A stretch of DNA of 64,000 nt from CALXQW01 sp031553045 (GTDB taxonomy: Bacteria > Verrucomicrobiota > Verrucomicrobiia > Opitutales > Intestinicryptomonadaceae). Positions 27,310-36,630 of the stretch are shown here, one piece after another (within the stretch, counting starts at the first letter, position 1; each line of letters starts with the position of its first letter). Made by a program: the position numbers and the translations under genes. The stretch lies in the NCBI GenBank assembly GCA_031553045.1, contig JAVBLZ010000006.1, positions 248,001 to 312,000 on the forward strand, given 5' to 3'. Below the pieces are notes generated by a model that saw nothing but the letters and a program-made list of their open reading frames with translations, was not told where the DNA came from and searched no databases.

Positions 27310-28476
27310 ATGGAAAAATATATAGAAGGTATATTCGTCTTGGAAGACGGCACAGTATTCAGGGGCAAGTCCTCTGGCGCCGTCAAGACTTCCGTCGGTG
27401 AAGCGGCGATAAACACTTCCATGATTGGCTATCAGGAGGTTCTTTCAGACCCATCCTACCATTCAAAAATAGTCGCAATGACTACTGTGGAAGTTGGTAA
27501 TTACGGCATCAATAATGAAGATTTTGAATCTGACGGCGCAAAACTTTCAGGCCTTTTGGTACGTTCTTTGAGCAAAATTGCCAGCAACTGGCGCAGCTCT
27601 ATGACTATTGAAGAATACCTCGTAAAAAGCGGAATACCGTGTTTGTCAGGTATAGACACTAGGGCTTTGGTTAAAAAGCTCCGCACTTGCGGCAGTATGA
27701 AGGCGTGTATTTCTACTGAGGGTATTTCCGTAGATGAAGCTATTGAAAAGGCAAGGGCTTGGTCTGGTCTTGATGGGGTTGACTGCGCAAAAGTTTTATC
27801 CACAAAATCCGCATACCACTTTGACACTTCAAAATACGATATTAAGCCTTTCACGGTTGTAGGCACAACTTTCCGCAATACTAAGCAACGCATCCCATTG
27901 CTTAAATGCGCTTGCATAGACTTTGGACTGAGGCTTGGCACTCTAAAAAATTTGGCTTTCAACGGCTTTGATATCACAGTTTTTCCAGCCAATGTTACCG
28001 CTGCGGAAATTTCAAAATTTGCGCCGGATTGCGTGTTTTTGTCAAGCGGGGCGGGCGACGCATCTGCATTAACTTACGCCCACAAAACGGTTGCAGAGCT
28101 CATTAAAAATTATCCGATATTGGCAATAGACTTTGGCTGTTTGGTCTTGGCGCACGCTTTGGGCGCAAAAACCTACAAGCTTAAAATGGCGCACTCTGGT
28201 CCAAACCAGTCTGTAAAAAACCTCGTTACGGGTTTGAGCTTCATTACTTCACAGAATCATTCTTATGCTGTGGACGCAAAATCTCTTGAAGATGTAGGCG
28301 CAACAGTTACTGAAGTTAATATGAATGACGCAACCGTTGAAGGCTTCACACACAAAAATTATAAGATTATGAGCGTACAGTATGAGCCTACTTCTGAAGT
28401 CGGCCCCAACGGCTCAAATAATCTCTTTACAGAATTTTATTTTTACGTTAAACAACACTTATCGCCCGTAAAGTGA
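27310..28476 (+). CDS. carA: CarA homologue (carbamoyl-phosphate synthase small subunit) lacking the glutaminase triad
   Basis: 388 residues from ATG 27310, a full-length CarA. The N-terminal domain is well conserved (FVLEDGTVFRGKSSGA, GYQEVLSDPSYHSKIV, GNYGINNEDFESDGAKLSGL, SGIDTRALVKKLR). In the class I glutaminase domain the nucleophile motif GICLGHQ reads AIDFGCL: the catalytic Cys is Asp274, the next His is Cys277 and the Gln is Leu. The C-terminal SVQ(F/Y)HPEA reads SVQYEPTS (E359, T361), so the catalytic His and Glu are also gone. SNGPGDP reads SSGAGDA. The frame is intact. It should not hydrolyse glutamine; it may make CarB ammonia-dependent, or be structural or regulatory. No carB is in the window. 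Followed by a strong terminator. Confidence 0.88.
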   Translation: MEKYIEGIFVLEDGTVFRGKSSGAVKTSVGEAAINTSMIGYQEVLSDPSYHSKIVAMTTVEVGNYGINNEDFESDGAKLSGLLVRSLSKIASNWRSSMTIEEYLVKSGIPCLSGIDTRALVKKLRTCGSMKACISTEGISVDEAIEKARAWSGLDGVDCAKVLSTKSAYHFDTSKYDIKPFTVVGTTFRNTKQRIPLLKCACIDFGLRLGTLKNLAFNGFDITVFPANVTAAEISKFAPDCVFLSSGAGDASALTYAHKTVAELIKNYPILAIDFGCLVLAHALGAKTYKLKMAHSGPNQSVKNLVTGLSFITSQNHSYAVDAKSLEDVGATVTEVNMNDATVEGFTHKNYKIMSVQYEPTSEVGPNGSNNLFTEFYFYVKQHLSPVK

Positions 28477-28494
28477 ATGCTTTAACGTATGAAT

Positions 28495-28525
28495 AAAACC
28501 CGGGCGAAAAGTCCGGGTTTTTTTT
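28495..28525 (+). terminator. Intrinsic terminator after carA
   Basis: AAAACCCGG / CCGGGTTTT stem (9 bp) with a 9-base loop and eight Ts. Confidence 0.92.
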
Positions 28526-28552
28526 ATGCTACTTTCACAGAAGGAAATCAAA

Positions 28553-29557
28553 ATGAATAAAGAAAATACAGAAAACAACTCCTCTCAAAAAAAAGCTCAT
28601 AAAAGTTGGGTGGGGTTCAGAAAAGAACTAAAGGTCTTGGATTGCACAATCAGAGACGGCGGACTCATGAACAACAGCCGATTTGATGATGCGATAGTCA
28701 AGGCAGTTTACCAAGCCTGCGTCGATGGCGGCGTGGATTATATGGAGCTTGGTTATAAAAATAGCGAAAAGATTTTTTCAAGAGACGTCTATGGAGCATG
28801 GCGCTTTTGCACTGAAAATGACATTAAAAGAGTTTTAGGTGAGAATAAAAGCGATGTCAAACTTGCCGTCATGGCGGACGCCGAAAAGTGCGACTATAAG
28901 ACGGATATTGTCAACAAAGATGAATCCATGATAGATTTGGTGCGCATAGCCGCCTATGTCCATCAGATTCCATTGGCGTTGGATATGGTGAAATACGCCC
29001 ACGACAAAGGTTATGAAACAACCGTTAATTTGATGGCTATTTCTACAATCACAGAGCGTGAGCTAGATGAAAGTCTGGAGCTTATTATGGAGAGCGAAGC
29101 CAAGACAATTTACCTTGTTGATAGCTTTGGCTCTTTATATTCAGAGCAAATCCACTACATGATGAACAAATATCTGCGTTACGCCAGAAATGTCGGCAAA
29201 GAAGTTGGCATACACGCTCACAACAATTTGCAGCTTGCATTTTCAAACACTATTGAAGCGATAGTCTGCGGCGCAAACATGGTGGACGCCACATTCGCCG
29301 GTTTGGGCAGAGGTGCGGGGAATTGTCCTATAGAGCTTCTGATTGGTTTCCTGCATAATCCAAAATATAGAATGAGACCAATTTTGGAATGTGTGCAAAA
29401 CCACATTGAACCTTTGCGTAAAACTTTGGGCTGGGGCTTTGCGTATCCCTACATGACAACCGGTTTCCTTAACAGACACCCGGGAAGCGCAATAAAATTC
29501 AATGAAGGCGCTGAAAAAGAAAACATCGTTGCGTTTTATGATGAAATGCTGAAATAG
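28553..29557 (+). CDS. DRE-TIM metallolyase-type aldolase (HMGL-like)
   Basis: 334 residues from ATG 28553, which has GAAGGA 7 bases upstream. TIM-barrel opening LDCTIRDGGLMNNSRF holds the D-x-R-D metal/catalytic motif, and GIHAHNNLQLAFSNT carries the HxH metal ligands; GLGRGAGNCPIELL follows. The family includes 4-hydroxy-2-oxovalerate aldolase, isopropylmalate synthase and HMG-CoA lyase. The short length and lack of a regulatory domain point to an aldolase-type member whose substrate cannot be told from sequence. Flanked by terminators on both sides, so it is a single-gene unit. Confidence 0.8.
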   Translation: MNKENTENNSSQKKAHKSWVGFRKELKVLDCTIRDGGLMNNSRFDDAIVKAVYQACVDGGVDYMELGYKNSEKIFSRDVYGAWRFCTENDIKRVLGENKSDVKLAVMADAEKCDYKTDIVNKDESMIDLVRIAAYVHQIPLALDMVKYAHDKGYETTVNLMAISTITERELDESLELIMESEAKTIYLVDSFGSLYSEQIHYMMNKYLRYARNVGKEVGIHAHNNLQLAFSNTIEAIVCGANMVDATFAGLGRGAGNCPIELLIGFLHNPKYRMRPILECVQNHIEPLRKTLGWGFAYPYMTTGFLNRHPGSAIKFNEGAEKENIVAFYDEMLK

Positions 29558-29570
29558 CATTATATTTTAG

Positions 29571-29603
29571 GGCTCATGCAAGTTTGCGTGAGCCTTATTT
29601 TTT
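29571..29603 (+). terminator. Intrinsic terminator after the aldolase gene
   Basis: GGCTCATGC / GCGTGAGCC stem with one T-G wobble, short loop, followed by TTATTTTTTG. Confidence 0.85.
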
Positions 29604-29632
29604 GTTTATATAATTGTAACTAATAATTGGCT

Positions 29633-32518
29633 ATGAAACGCAAGAATCTCATTTTTATAACTACAATTTTCTTCACGCTACATTCTGCAAATTTTGCAAA
29701 GACAATTCAGAATGATACGTATATTTTAGACATCGACGATAAGGGTAATGTCAGCGTCAGTCTTAAAGGAAATTCGTCTGTACCAGCGCAAAAGTTGACG
29801 CCGGAATTTACAGTTTTGTACAGCAAGAAAGACCCAGGTTACAATATCAACCACCGCAATTACATGCTTGCCCCCAGAACTGCGATAAGATGGTCAAATT
29901 ACGAAGAAGATATGGATTCTCTCAACGCTTGGTTAAAGACAGATGAAGCTTATGAAAATTGCGGCGCAATCGCTGAAATTACAAAGAGCGACAATGGCAA
30001 AAGAATCTGGACATACAAAGACAAATCAAGCAATGTGGTAAAACTTATTGTAAATTGCGAATATGCAAACGGCACTACAAACCCATTTGTCGTAGGTGAA
30101 AAATTCGTGCTTAAAGCCGTTTCATCTAAAATTGTCGGCAATACGGTAACTTGGTCTTTTAAAGATTCAGATAAATTTGATTTCTCCGCCTGCATAACTT
30201 TGCCAGAAAAAGACGGGGCAATTATTATATCTCACACATTCACGGCAAAAACTAAGGGGTATTTTTCCGCAGCTTATACGGGCATTGAAGGCATAGATAA
30301 AAACCTCGCAAAATGGCTGCCTCAAGAGGTGAACGGCAGAGACTATCACCAGTATAATCACTTGGTGCATGAGGGTATGCTAAAGTTGCCAAAGGCGCAA
30401 ATTACAACGGATAAATTTACGACAGCTCTCGTGGTCGATAGTTCGCATACAAAATTCAAAGTTGCCGACAAAACAAATGCTGAATACGGCATCATGATGT
30501 CTTTGGAAAATGGTAAGTTTAAACCCATTGCCTTTGCGCCTATCATGGGCGGCCCTAATTCAAAAATGAAAGACGGCGATGAAAGTAAATTCAAAATCCA
30601 TTATATTTTGAATGCTCAAACTGATTGGCGTAACACTTACACGCACATTGCACAGCGTTATTACAAATTTAAAGATATGCGTGATAATAGCGGTTCGGGC
30701 TCTTTAAACAGCGCACTTGAAGCCAGCATAGATTATCTGATAAATGCCGACGGCAACAACTATGCAATGTGGCATGATGAACAAAAATATTATGATTACT
30801 TTAATGACAACACTACAATATTCAAACCATTCTCTTTGCTTTACGGTCTTTCCGCAGCCGTCATAACAGACGATTTGGAGTTTTTTGAAAAGCGTGTCTA
30901 TCCGCATACAGAGTTCACTTTGTCTCGTACAAGCAATATTTTTGCGCCATATGAAGCGGAATTTAACAACCAAGTAAAAAGTAGAAACAGAGGGTTGGGG
31001 TATTCTTACGCAAGTGCGGCGGAACTTCTGGGCATTGCCTCATTTTACGGCATGAAAAATCCCTATATTAAAAACATGATACTTTCAAAGGGTTTTCAAA
31101 AAAGCAGCATTAACGATTCTATCGCCCAGTATGAGCTTGGCTTGATTACCAAAGAAAATTTTGACGCAGAAATCAAAAATTTGGAGAAAAAATTTAAGGA
31201 TGAAATTAAAGTAAAATTCACGTACTATTCAGATTTGCTCGATGCTTACAGCGCCTCGCAAAGCCCAATTCTTCTGGAAGCCGCCACAAGGGGCGCATAT
31301 TCTCAAAGTACACTTATGAATCTTTCTCCGGAAGTGCCGGACGAACTTTTTGTCTCTGAAAAAGACAATCAAGTGCCAATACACGCCCATTCTTTCGGAC
31401 GCCATATATCTTGGGGATTTCCGGAACCAAAGCCTTTTGCGCTTAAAGAGCAAAAAGTTCCCGCTTGGAGAGTTGCGCTTACCGGGTTGGAATCTCCCGC
31501 ATACAGGGGGGAATATTGGATGCATCATCACGGACAACTCTTGCGCATTGGCACACTTGCAAATGACGTATTCTTAAAAGATTTGGCGCGCTGGGGCATG
31601 ATTGGACGTTTTGGAATGTTTGCCGGCGACAATCGTTCAAGCTTTTCTTTAATTGCTGAACAAAGAGATGTTGTAAATCATCCAATTTGGGAGCTAACTT
31701 TTGCAACGGTAAATCCTGGCCATGCTTGGGAATTTGCGGGTGAGCTTTTAGATTTCTTAATTTCAGACGCATTTGACAAATCCGGAATGAATATAGATTT
31801 CCCGCATAGAGTCATGCCTGAAAGCCCTTTCAGAGTGCGTGTGTACGGCGATAGACCGGGAAAATTTTACAACATAGAAAATGTAAATTTATGGATGCCG
31901 AAAAAATTATTTAAAATAGATAATCAACAAATAGATTGGGTAAGCGGTTACGTGTCTGACAAATTTTGCATAGCGTTTTTGAATCAATCTTTCAGCGAAG
32001 AAACTTTTACCGTAAACTTTGACAAATCAAAATTGTTGCTTGGGCCGCTTGCCTTGCGTCTAGATAAAGGCTTTGAAAATCAAAACTATAAAGTTAATGA
32101 CAATACGCTGACTTTGAGCGTTAAGCCTAAAAGTATTTTGACGCTGGTTGTTGAGGGCAGTAAAATACAATCCAAATTGCGTTCCAAAATGCTAGATTCT
32201 TCCAGACAAAATTTAACTGATGCCAGTTTTAAAATAGAAGATGAAAGTTTTGGTAAAGTATATGCTTACCTAATCAGCATGGGCAAGGGTCTAACAAAAG
32301 CTCATATTTATACTGACTCTTTGCCCAACGATACAATTTCTACAACTTTGAAATACAAAATTGACGACGGCAAATGGCAATCCCTCACAGATGCGGTATT
32401 TCCGTATGAATATACGCTTAAAATTCCTGATGAAGTTAAAGAGCTTGAACTTCAATTCGTACATGAAGACAAATTCCAAAAAGTGAAAACTTCAAAATCA
32501 ATAACCCTTAAAAAATAG
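29633..32518 (+). CDS. Giant secreted protein, probable carbohydrate-active enzyme, class B (copy 2)
   Basis: 961 residues from ATG 29633, signal peptide LIFITTIFFTLHSANFA. N-terminal beta region about 25-340 (MLAPRTAIRWSNYEEDMDSLN), helical toroid-like middle (FKPFSLLYGLSAAVITDDLEFF), then VPAWRVALTGLES, WGMIGRFGMFAGDNRSS, TVNPGHAWEFAGELLDFLIS and VYGDRPGKFYNIENVNLWMPKKL, and a C-terminal beta module (FPYEYTLKIPDE). Nearly collinear with the gene at 33163. No match to a known GH/PL signature that I can name; candidate catalytic residues lie in HHHGQLLR, GDNRS and NPGHAWE. First gene of a cassette with the lysozyme-like gene 5 bp downstream. Confidence 0.6.
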   Translation: MKRKNLIFITTIFFTLHSANFAKTIQNDTYILDIDDKGNVSVSLKGNSSVPAQKLTPEFTVLYSKKDPGYNINHRNYMLAPRTAIRWSNYEEDMDSLNAWLKTDEAYENCGAIAEITKSDNGKRIWTYKDKSSNVVKLIVNCEYANGTTNPFVVGEKFVLKAVSSKIVGNTVTWSFKDSDKFDFSACITLPEKDGAIIISHTFTAKTKGYFSAAYTGIEGIDKNLAKWLPQEVNGRDYHQYNHLVHEGMLKLPKAQITTDKFTTALVVDSSHTKFKVADKTNAEYGIMMSLENGKFKPIAFAPIMGGPNSKMKDGDESKFKIHYILNAQTDWRNTYTHIAQRYYKFKDMRDNSGSGSLNSALEASIDYLINADGNNYAMWHDEQKYYDYFNDNTTIFKPFSLLYGLSAAVITDDLEFFEKRVYPHTEFTLSRTSNIFAPYEAEFNNQVKSRNRGLGYSYASAAELLGIASFYGMKNPYIKNMILSKGFQKSSINDSIAQYELGLITKENFDAEIKNLEKKFKDEIKVKFTYYSDLLDAYSASQSPILLEAATRGAYSQSTLMNLSPEVPDELFVSEKDNQVPIHAHSFGRHISWGFPEPKPFALKEQKVPAWRVALTGLESPAYRGEYWMHHHGQLLRIGTLANDVFLKDLARWGMIGRFGMFAGDNRSSFSLIAEQRDVVNHPIWELTFATVNPGHAWEFAGELLDFLISDAFDKSGMNIDFPHRVMPESPFRVRVYGDRPGKFYNIENVNLWMPKKLFKIDNQQIDWVSGYVSDKFCIAFLNQSFSEETFTVNFDKSKLLLGPLALRLDKGFENQNYKVNDNTLTLSVKPKSILTLVVEGSKIQSKLRSKMLDSSRQNLTDASFKIEDESFGKVYAYLISMGKGLTKAHIYTDSLPNDTISTTLKYKIDDGKWQSLTDAVFPYEYTLKIPDEVKELELQFVHEDKFQKVKTSKSITLKK

Positions 32519-32523
32519 TTCTC

Positions 32524-33105
32524 ATGAGAAATTTATTTTTAAAATTTTTGGCAATAAGCATCCTTTCAATTACAGGTCTTAACGCTCAAACAGATAAATC
32601 AATAATTTCAGATGACTTTCTGGATTATATGAAACTTATCATGAATAGATGTGAATTTGGTTTGGATAAATCGCAGGGCAAATTTTATCCATATTCTTCA
32701 AGATATGGCAGAAGGGTTGCCTATGAAAATAAGGTATCAGACAAATCAATTTTTGCAAACGGTATTGATAAAAAAGAGGCAACAAGGCGTCTGCGAAAAA
32801 ATTTGGAAGACATAATAAAGCCTCTTTCAGAATATCTAAATTTAACCTACGGCGTTAAAAGCTTTGATTCCTTAAGCGTTACCCAGCGTGAACTCCTTAT
32901 AGATTGGTCGTATTCTGTGGGGATGGAAACAATGCCCAAAAGTTTTCTTGAAACCGTGTTGAAAAGCGACTGGAAAACTCTGGTTGATAATATGCTCTAC
33001 GTAAGACAGCTTGAGGGTTGGCCGGATACCTATATGAACAAAATTTTTGGTTTTAGATGGATAAACAAGAGTTCCAAGCAAAGCTTTAAAGGTTTCGGAA
33101 ATTGA
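32524..33105 (+). CDS. Small secreted GH24-lysozyme-like protein (copy 1)
   Basis: 193 residues, signal peptide at 1-21. The order of motifs follows T4-type (GH24) lysozyme: an acidic residue near the start of the fold (E44 in NRCEFGLDK), YPYSSRYGRR where lysozymes have YxDxxGxxTIG, GIDKKEATRRLRKNLE where they have the iTxxEAxxLL helix, then SFDSLSVTQRELLIDWSYSVG and FLETVLKSDWKTLVDNML, which resemble the C-terminal helices. The catalytic Asp and Thr of the beta hairpin are missing (Ser/Val instead). It is therefore a lysozyme-fold protein of altered or no muramidase activity. Sits 5 bp after its giant partner; duplicated at 36057. Confidence 0.55.
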   Translation: MRNLFLKFLAISILSITGLNAQTDKSIISDDFLDYMKLIMNRCEFGLDKSQGKFYPYSSRYGRRVAYENKVSDKSIFANGIDKKEATRRLRKNLEDIIKPLSEYLNLTYGVKSFDSLSVTQRELLIDWSYSVGMETMPKSFLETVLKSDWKTLVDNMLYVRQLEGWPDTYMNKIFGFRWINKSSKQSFKGFGN

Positions 33106-33162
33106 TTTAAAACGCTCTTTCTACTTGCCAGTATTCAGAATTGTAATAGGCTTAGGTCTAAT

Positions 33163-36048
33163 ATGACAAAAAAGCCTTTCGTTTATTTAATCGCAGTTTT
33201 TTCCACCTTTCTTTGGGCGTATGCAAACCATACTTTGACCAATGATTTATACTCTATTGAGGTTAATCCTGAGGGTGTTGCAAAAGTAAGTTTGAAAGAG
33301 TCTCCAAGCGTCTGGCAAACTTTGAGCCCTGACTTTGTGGTGATGTACACTACGGTTACACCCAAGCTTGAAGCCAACCACAAAAATTACATGCTCGCAC
33401 CTAGATCATCAATTCTGTGGGGGAATTTTGAGGAAGATTTAGACACGCTTAACGGCTATCTTGCCTCCGCAGATGTAATTGACATGTGCGGCGGTCTGCA
33501 AGGCAAGGTAACTCAAGATTCAAAGGGTAAAAGGGTTTGGAAATATTTTGATAAAACCGACAAACTTAAATACACCCTCAACGACCCCAGATATTCCAGA
33601 GGTACAACAAACCCTTTTGCCGCAGGAAATAAAATTTTATTCAAAGGCGCTTTTGATAAAATCAAAGACAATATATTGTATTGGAAATTTTCAGAAAATG
33701 AAATTTTAGATTTGTCTGCAAAAATAACTCTACCAAAAGGCTCTTGCGGCCCAGAGATTGAATATTCAATAAACGTAAAAAAACGCGGGTACTTTTCTGT
33801 GGCTTACATGGGTGTTGAAAAAATCGACAAAAAACTTTTAAATTATGTCCCGCAAGACGCAACTGGCGGTGGTTACAGGCAGTTCAACCATCTTGTGCCT
33901 GAGAGCGTTATGAAATTGCAACGCATTCAAGTTGCGACAGACAAATTTAACATGGCGCTTATTGTAGATAAAAATGAAACGCCGTTTAGAGTACCCACAC
34001 GCAGCAACTCTCGTTATGGTCTTATGATGGCTCTGGAAAATTCAAAAATTTTTCCCGTGGTAATGTCTCCGATTTTGGGCGGTGAAGAATCTAAGATGGA
34101 GGCTGATTCAACATACAAATTTAAGATTCAATATCTTTTGTCCGGAGATTCAGATTGGATTTCTACCTACAAAAAAATTGCGACAGAATATTACGGTCTG
34201 CGTGATATGCGTGATAATAGCGGTCCCGGTTCTTTAAATCAGGCACTGGAAGCCAGTATGGATTTCCTATCAAATATCGACGGCAATAATTATGCAATGT
34301 GGCATAATGAACAAAAATATTACGATTATTGGAATGATAAGACAAACGTCTTTAAGCCATTTTCATTGCTCTATGGGCTTTCGGCGGCAGTGATTACGGA
34401 TGATTTGGAATTTTTTAAATCTAGAGTTTATCCTCATACTGAATATACATTGAGCCGTATGCATAACATATTTTCTCCATATGATGCGGAAGAAAATTCT
34501 ATGATAAGCAATCCTCAAAGGGCGGTCGGCGGCGCTTGGCCAAATGCTGCAGAGCTTTACGGCATTGCCTCATTTTACAAGATGCGCAACCCATACATCA
34601 TCAATCAAATTGAAAAAAAGGGTTTCAATGAAAATGATTATTATGATGTGCTCACAAAATATTTTATGACCAATGATCCTGCGGTCTTAGCGCAGCTTCA
34701 AACCACAATTAAAAACAGATATCTAAAAGGGCAGGATATTAATTACAGAAACTCTCCAGTGCTTTTAGACATTTACCAGCAAACTCATGATGCGGAAGTT
34801 CTGAAAGCTTCGCACAAAGCGGTTTATGGTTTGGCTGATTTTATAAATGTTTCCCCTTACGTACCCGATGAAATCATGGTTGCTGATGAAGGCGGCAAAG
34901 CGCATATACATATACATTCTTGGGGCAGGCACTTGCGTTGGGGGTATCCGCCGCCAGTGGGTTTGCCCGTTCCTGAACAAAAAGTGCCCGCTTGGCGCAT
35001 TGCTTTGACAGGTCTTGAAACTGCAGGTTATAGGGGCGACTATTGGCTGCATCATTACGGACACATTATGCGTCTTGCATCAATGACAAATGACGACTTT
35101 TTGCGCACAATAGCTCGTTGGGCAATGGTGGGCAGATATGGAATGTTCCCCGGCGATAATCGTTCAGATTATTCTTTGGTTGCAGAACTAAGAGACGTTA
35201 CAAATAGAGAGCCTTGGGAGTGGTCATACGCAACAGTCAACCCCGGACACGCTTGGGAATTTGTCGGAGAAATTTTAGACTTCATGATTAGCGATGCTTT
35301 TGACAGGTCTAATCAACAGATAGATTTCCCGCATAGAGTAATGACATTGGACTCTTTCAGAGTGCGCACTTACGGCGATAGACCCGGAAAATTTTACGAT
35401 AAAACAAACGTTAATTTATGGATGCCCAAAGCGCTTCTAAAAATTGACAATAAACAGCTTGACTGGGTGTCGGGCTATAGCGGCGACAATTTTTATATAG
35501 TTTTCATCAACCAATCTTTTAAAGAAGAAAATTTTGAAGTGGAATTTAATAAAGATAAAATTATATGCTCCACATCTGCAAACCGCTTGGATAAAGGTTT
35601 TGAGGGCAAAACATATAATGTTGAAAATAATAAAATCCGCCTTACGGCAAAACCCAAAAGCTTGGTCGCCATTGAAATACCAAACTGCAAACTCAAGCTG
35701 GCACTGCATGCGCTGATGAATGACAAAGCCGCTCCGCAACTTGGCAAAGAAAGTTTTATAGAATCTCAAGAAACTTTCGGAAAAGTGATAGGGTATATGC
35801 TATCTATGGGTAAAGACTTAACTTATGCGCATTTATACACAACCGTTCTGCCCGAAGACACAATAAAGGTCTCGGCAAAATACCGCTTCGATAATGATAA
35901 CTGGCAAAGCATAAATGAAGACGTAATTTATCCTTATGAATTCACCGTGCAAATTCCTGATTCCGCAAAAACTTTGGAGTTTAAATTTAAGCACCAAGAC
36001 AAATTTGGTAATTTCTCCGAATCTAAAATTCTAAAACTTGTTAAATAA
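33163..36048 (+). CDS. Giant secreted protein, probable carbohydrate-active enzyme, class B (copy 3)
   Basis: 961 residues, signal peptide FVYLIAVFSTFLWAYA. Collinear with the gene at 29633 throughout: MLAPRSSILWGNFEEDLDTLN, FKPFSLLYGLSAAVITDDLEFF, VPAWRIALTGLETAGYRGDYW, WAMVGRYGMFPGDNRSD, TVNPGHAWEFVGEILDFMIS, TYGDRPGKFYDKTNVNLWMPK. Divergence between the copies is considerable, so the duplication is not recent. Preceded by 57 bp containing AATTGTAAT (33139-33147), so it may have its own promoter. Followed 8 bp later by the second lysozyme-like gene. Confidence 0.6.
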   Translation: MTKKPFVYLIAVFSTFLWAYANHTLTNDLYSIEVNPEGVAKVSLKESPSVWQTLSPDFVVMYTTVTPKLEANHKNYMLAPRSSILWGNFEEDLDTLNGYLASADVIDMCGGLQGKVTQDSKGKRVWKYFDKTDKLKYTLNDPRYSRGTTNPFAAGNKILFKGAFDKIKDNILYWKFSENEILDLSAKITLPKGSCGPEIEYSINVKKRGYFSVAYMGVEKIDKKLLNYVPQDATGGGYRQFNHLVPESVMKLQRIQVATDKFNMALIVDKNETPFRVPTRSNSRYGLMMALENSKIFPVVMSPILGGEESKMEADSTYKFKIQYLLSGDSDWISTYKKIATEYYGLRDMRDNSGPGSLNQALEASMDFLSNIDGNNYAMWHNEQKYYDYWNDKTNVFKPFSLLYGLSAAVITDDLEFFKSRVYPHTEYTLSRMHNIFSPYDAEENSMISNPQRAVGGAWPNAAELYGIASFYKMRNPYIINQIEKKGFNENDYYDVLTKYFMTNDPAVLAQLQTTIKNRYLKGQDINYRNSPVLLDIYQQTHDAEVLKASHKAVYGLADFINVSPYVPDEIMVADEGGKAHIHIHSWGRHLRWGYPPPVGLPVPEQKVPAWRIALTGLETAGYRGDYWLHHYGHIMRLASMTNDDFLRTIARWAMVGRYGMFPGDNRSDYSLVAELRDVTNREPWEWSYATVNPGHAWEFVGEILDFMISDAFDRSNQQIDFPHRVMTLDSFRVRTYGDRPGKFYDKTNVNLWMPKALLKIDNKQLDWVSGYSGDNFYIVFINQSFKEENFEVEFNKDKIICSTSANRLDKGFEGKTYNVENNKIRLTAKPKSLVAIEIPNCKLKLALHALMNDKAAPQLGKESFIESQETFGKVIGYMLSMGKDLTYAHLYTTVLPEDTIKVSAKYRFDNDNWQSINEDVIYPYEFTVQIPDSAKTLEFKFKHQDKFGNFSESKILKLVK

Positions 36049-36056
36049 AACCGGCC

Positions 36057-36629
36057 ATGAAAAATCTTTTTAAAATCTTTTTATCCGCATTATTTTTAAT
36101 AAACTTTGCCCATGCGCAAAATGACGAATCCATTGTTTCGGATGACTTCATAAGCTACATGAAAAGCGTTATGAATCCGTTTGATTTTGGTCTCAATAAA
36201 GAGACTCAAATTTACATGCCGTATTCTTCACGATATGGCAGATGTATCGGTTTTGAAAAAGGCGTTGAAGACATTGCATATTATTCAAAAGGTATGACTG
36301 TGTCTGACGCAGAAAAAAGACTGATTAAAAAATTAAAGGCAACAATCGCCCCCTTGAGCGATTATCTCAAGAAAAACTATAAACTTGAAAGCTTTGACAA
36401 CTTGACCGTAACACAACGTGAAATCCTCTTAGATAGGGCTTACGAAAGCGGAATTAACAATATGCCCAAAAATTTTGTCGAAGCCGTATTAAAGCAAGAT
36501 TGGCAAAATTTTGTCGCAAAAGTTTTATACAACCGCGCACCTGAAGGCTGGCCCGATGCCTATAAAAACAAAGCTTTTGGATATAGATGGGTGAACAATA
36601 AAAAGGGAAACAATTTGTTGGGGAAATAA
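36057..36629 (+). CDS. Small secreted GH24-lysozyme-like protein (copy 2)
   Basis: 190 residues, signal peptide FKIFLSALFLINFAHA. Paralogue of the gene at 32524: YMPYSSRYGRC, GMTVSDAEKRLIKKLK, SFDNLTVTQREILLDRAYESG, FVEAVLKQDWQNFV, EGWPDAYKNKAFGYRW. The only remaining candidate acid is Asp43 (in PFDFGLNK) in place of E44 of copy 1, so even less of the lysozyme site is kept. The conserved surface (PYSSRYGR, EGWPD) hints at a binding role with the adjacent giant protein. The next giant gene begins at the base after its stop plus one. Confidence 0.55.
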   Translation: MKNLFKIFLSALFLINFAHAQNDESIVSDDFISYMKSVMNPFDFGLNKETQIYMPYSSRYGRCIGFEKGVEDIAYYSKGMTVSDAEKRLIKKLKATIAPLSDYLKKNYKLESFDNLTVTQREILLDRAYESGINNMPKNFVEAVLKQDWQNFVAKVLYNRAPEGWPDAYKNKAFGYRWVNNKKGNNLLGK

Positions 36630-36630
36630 T

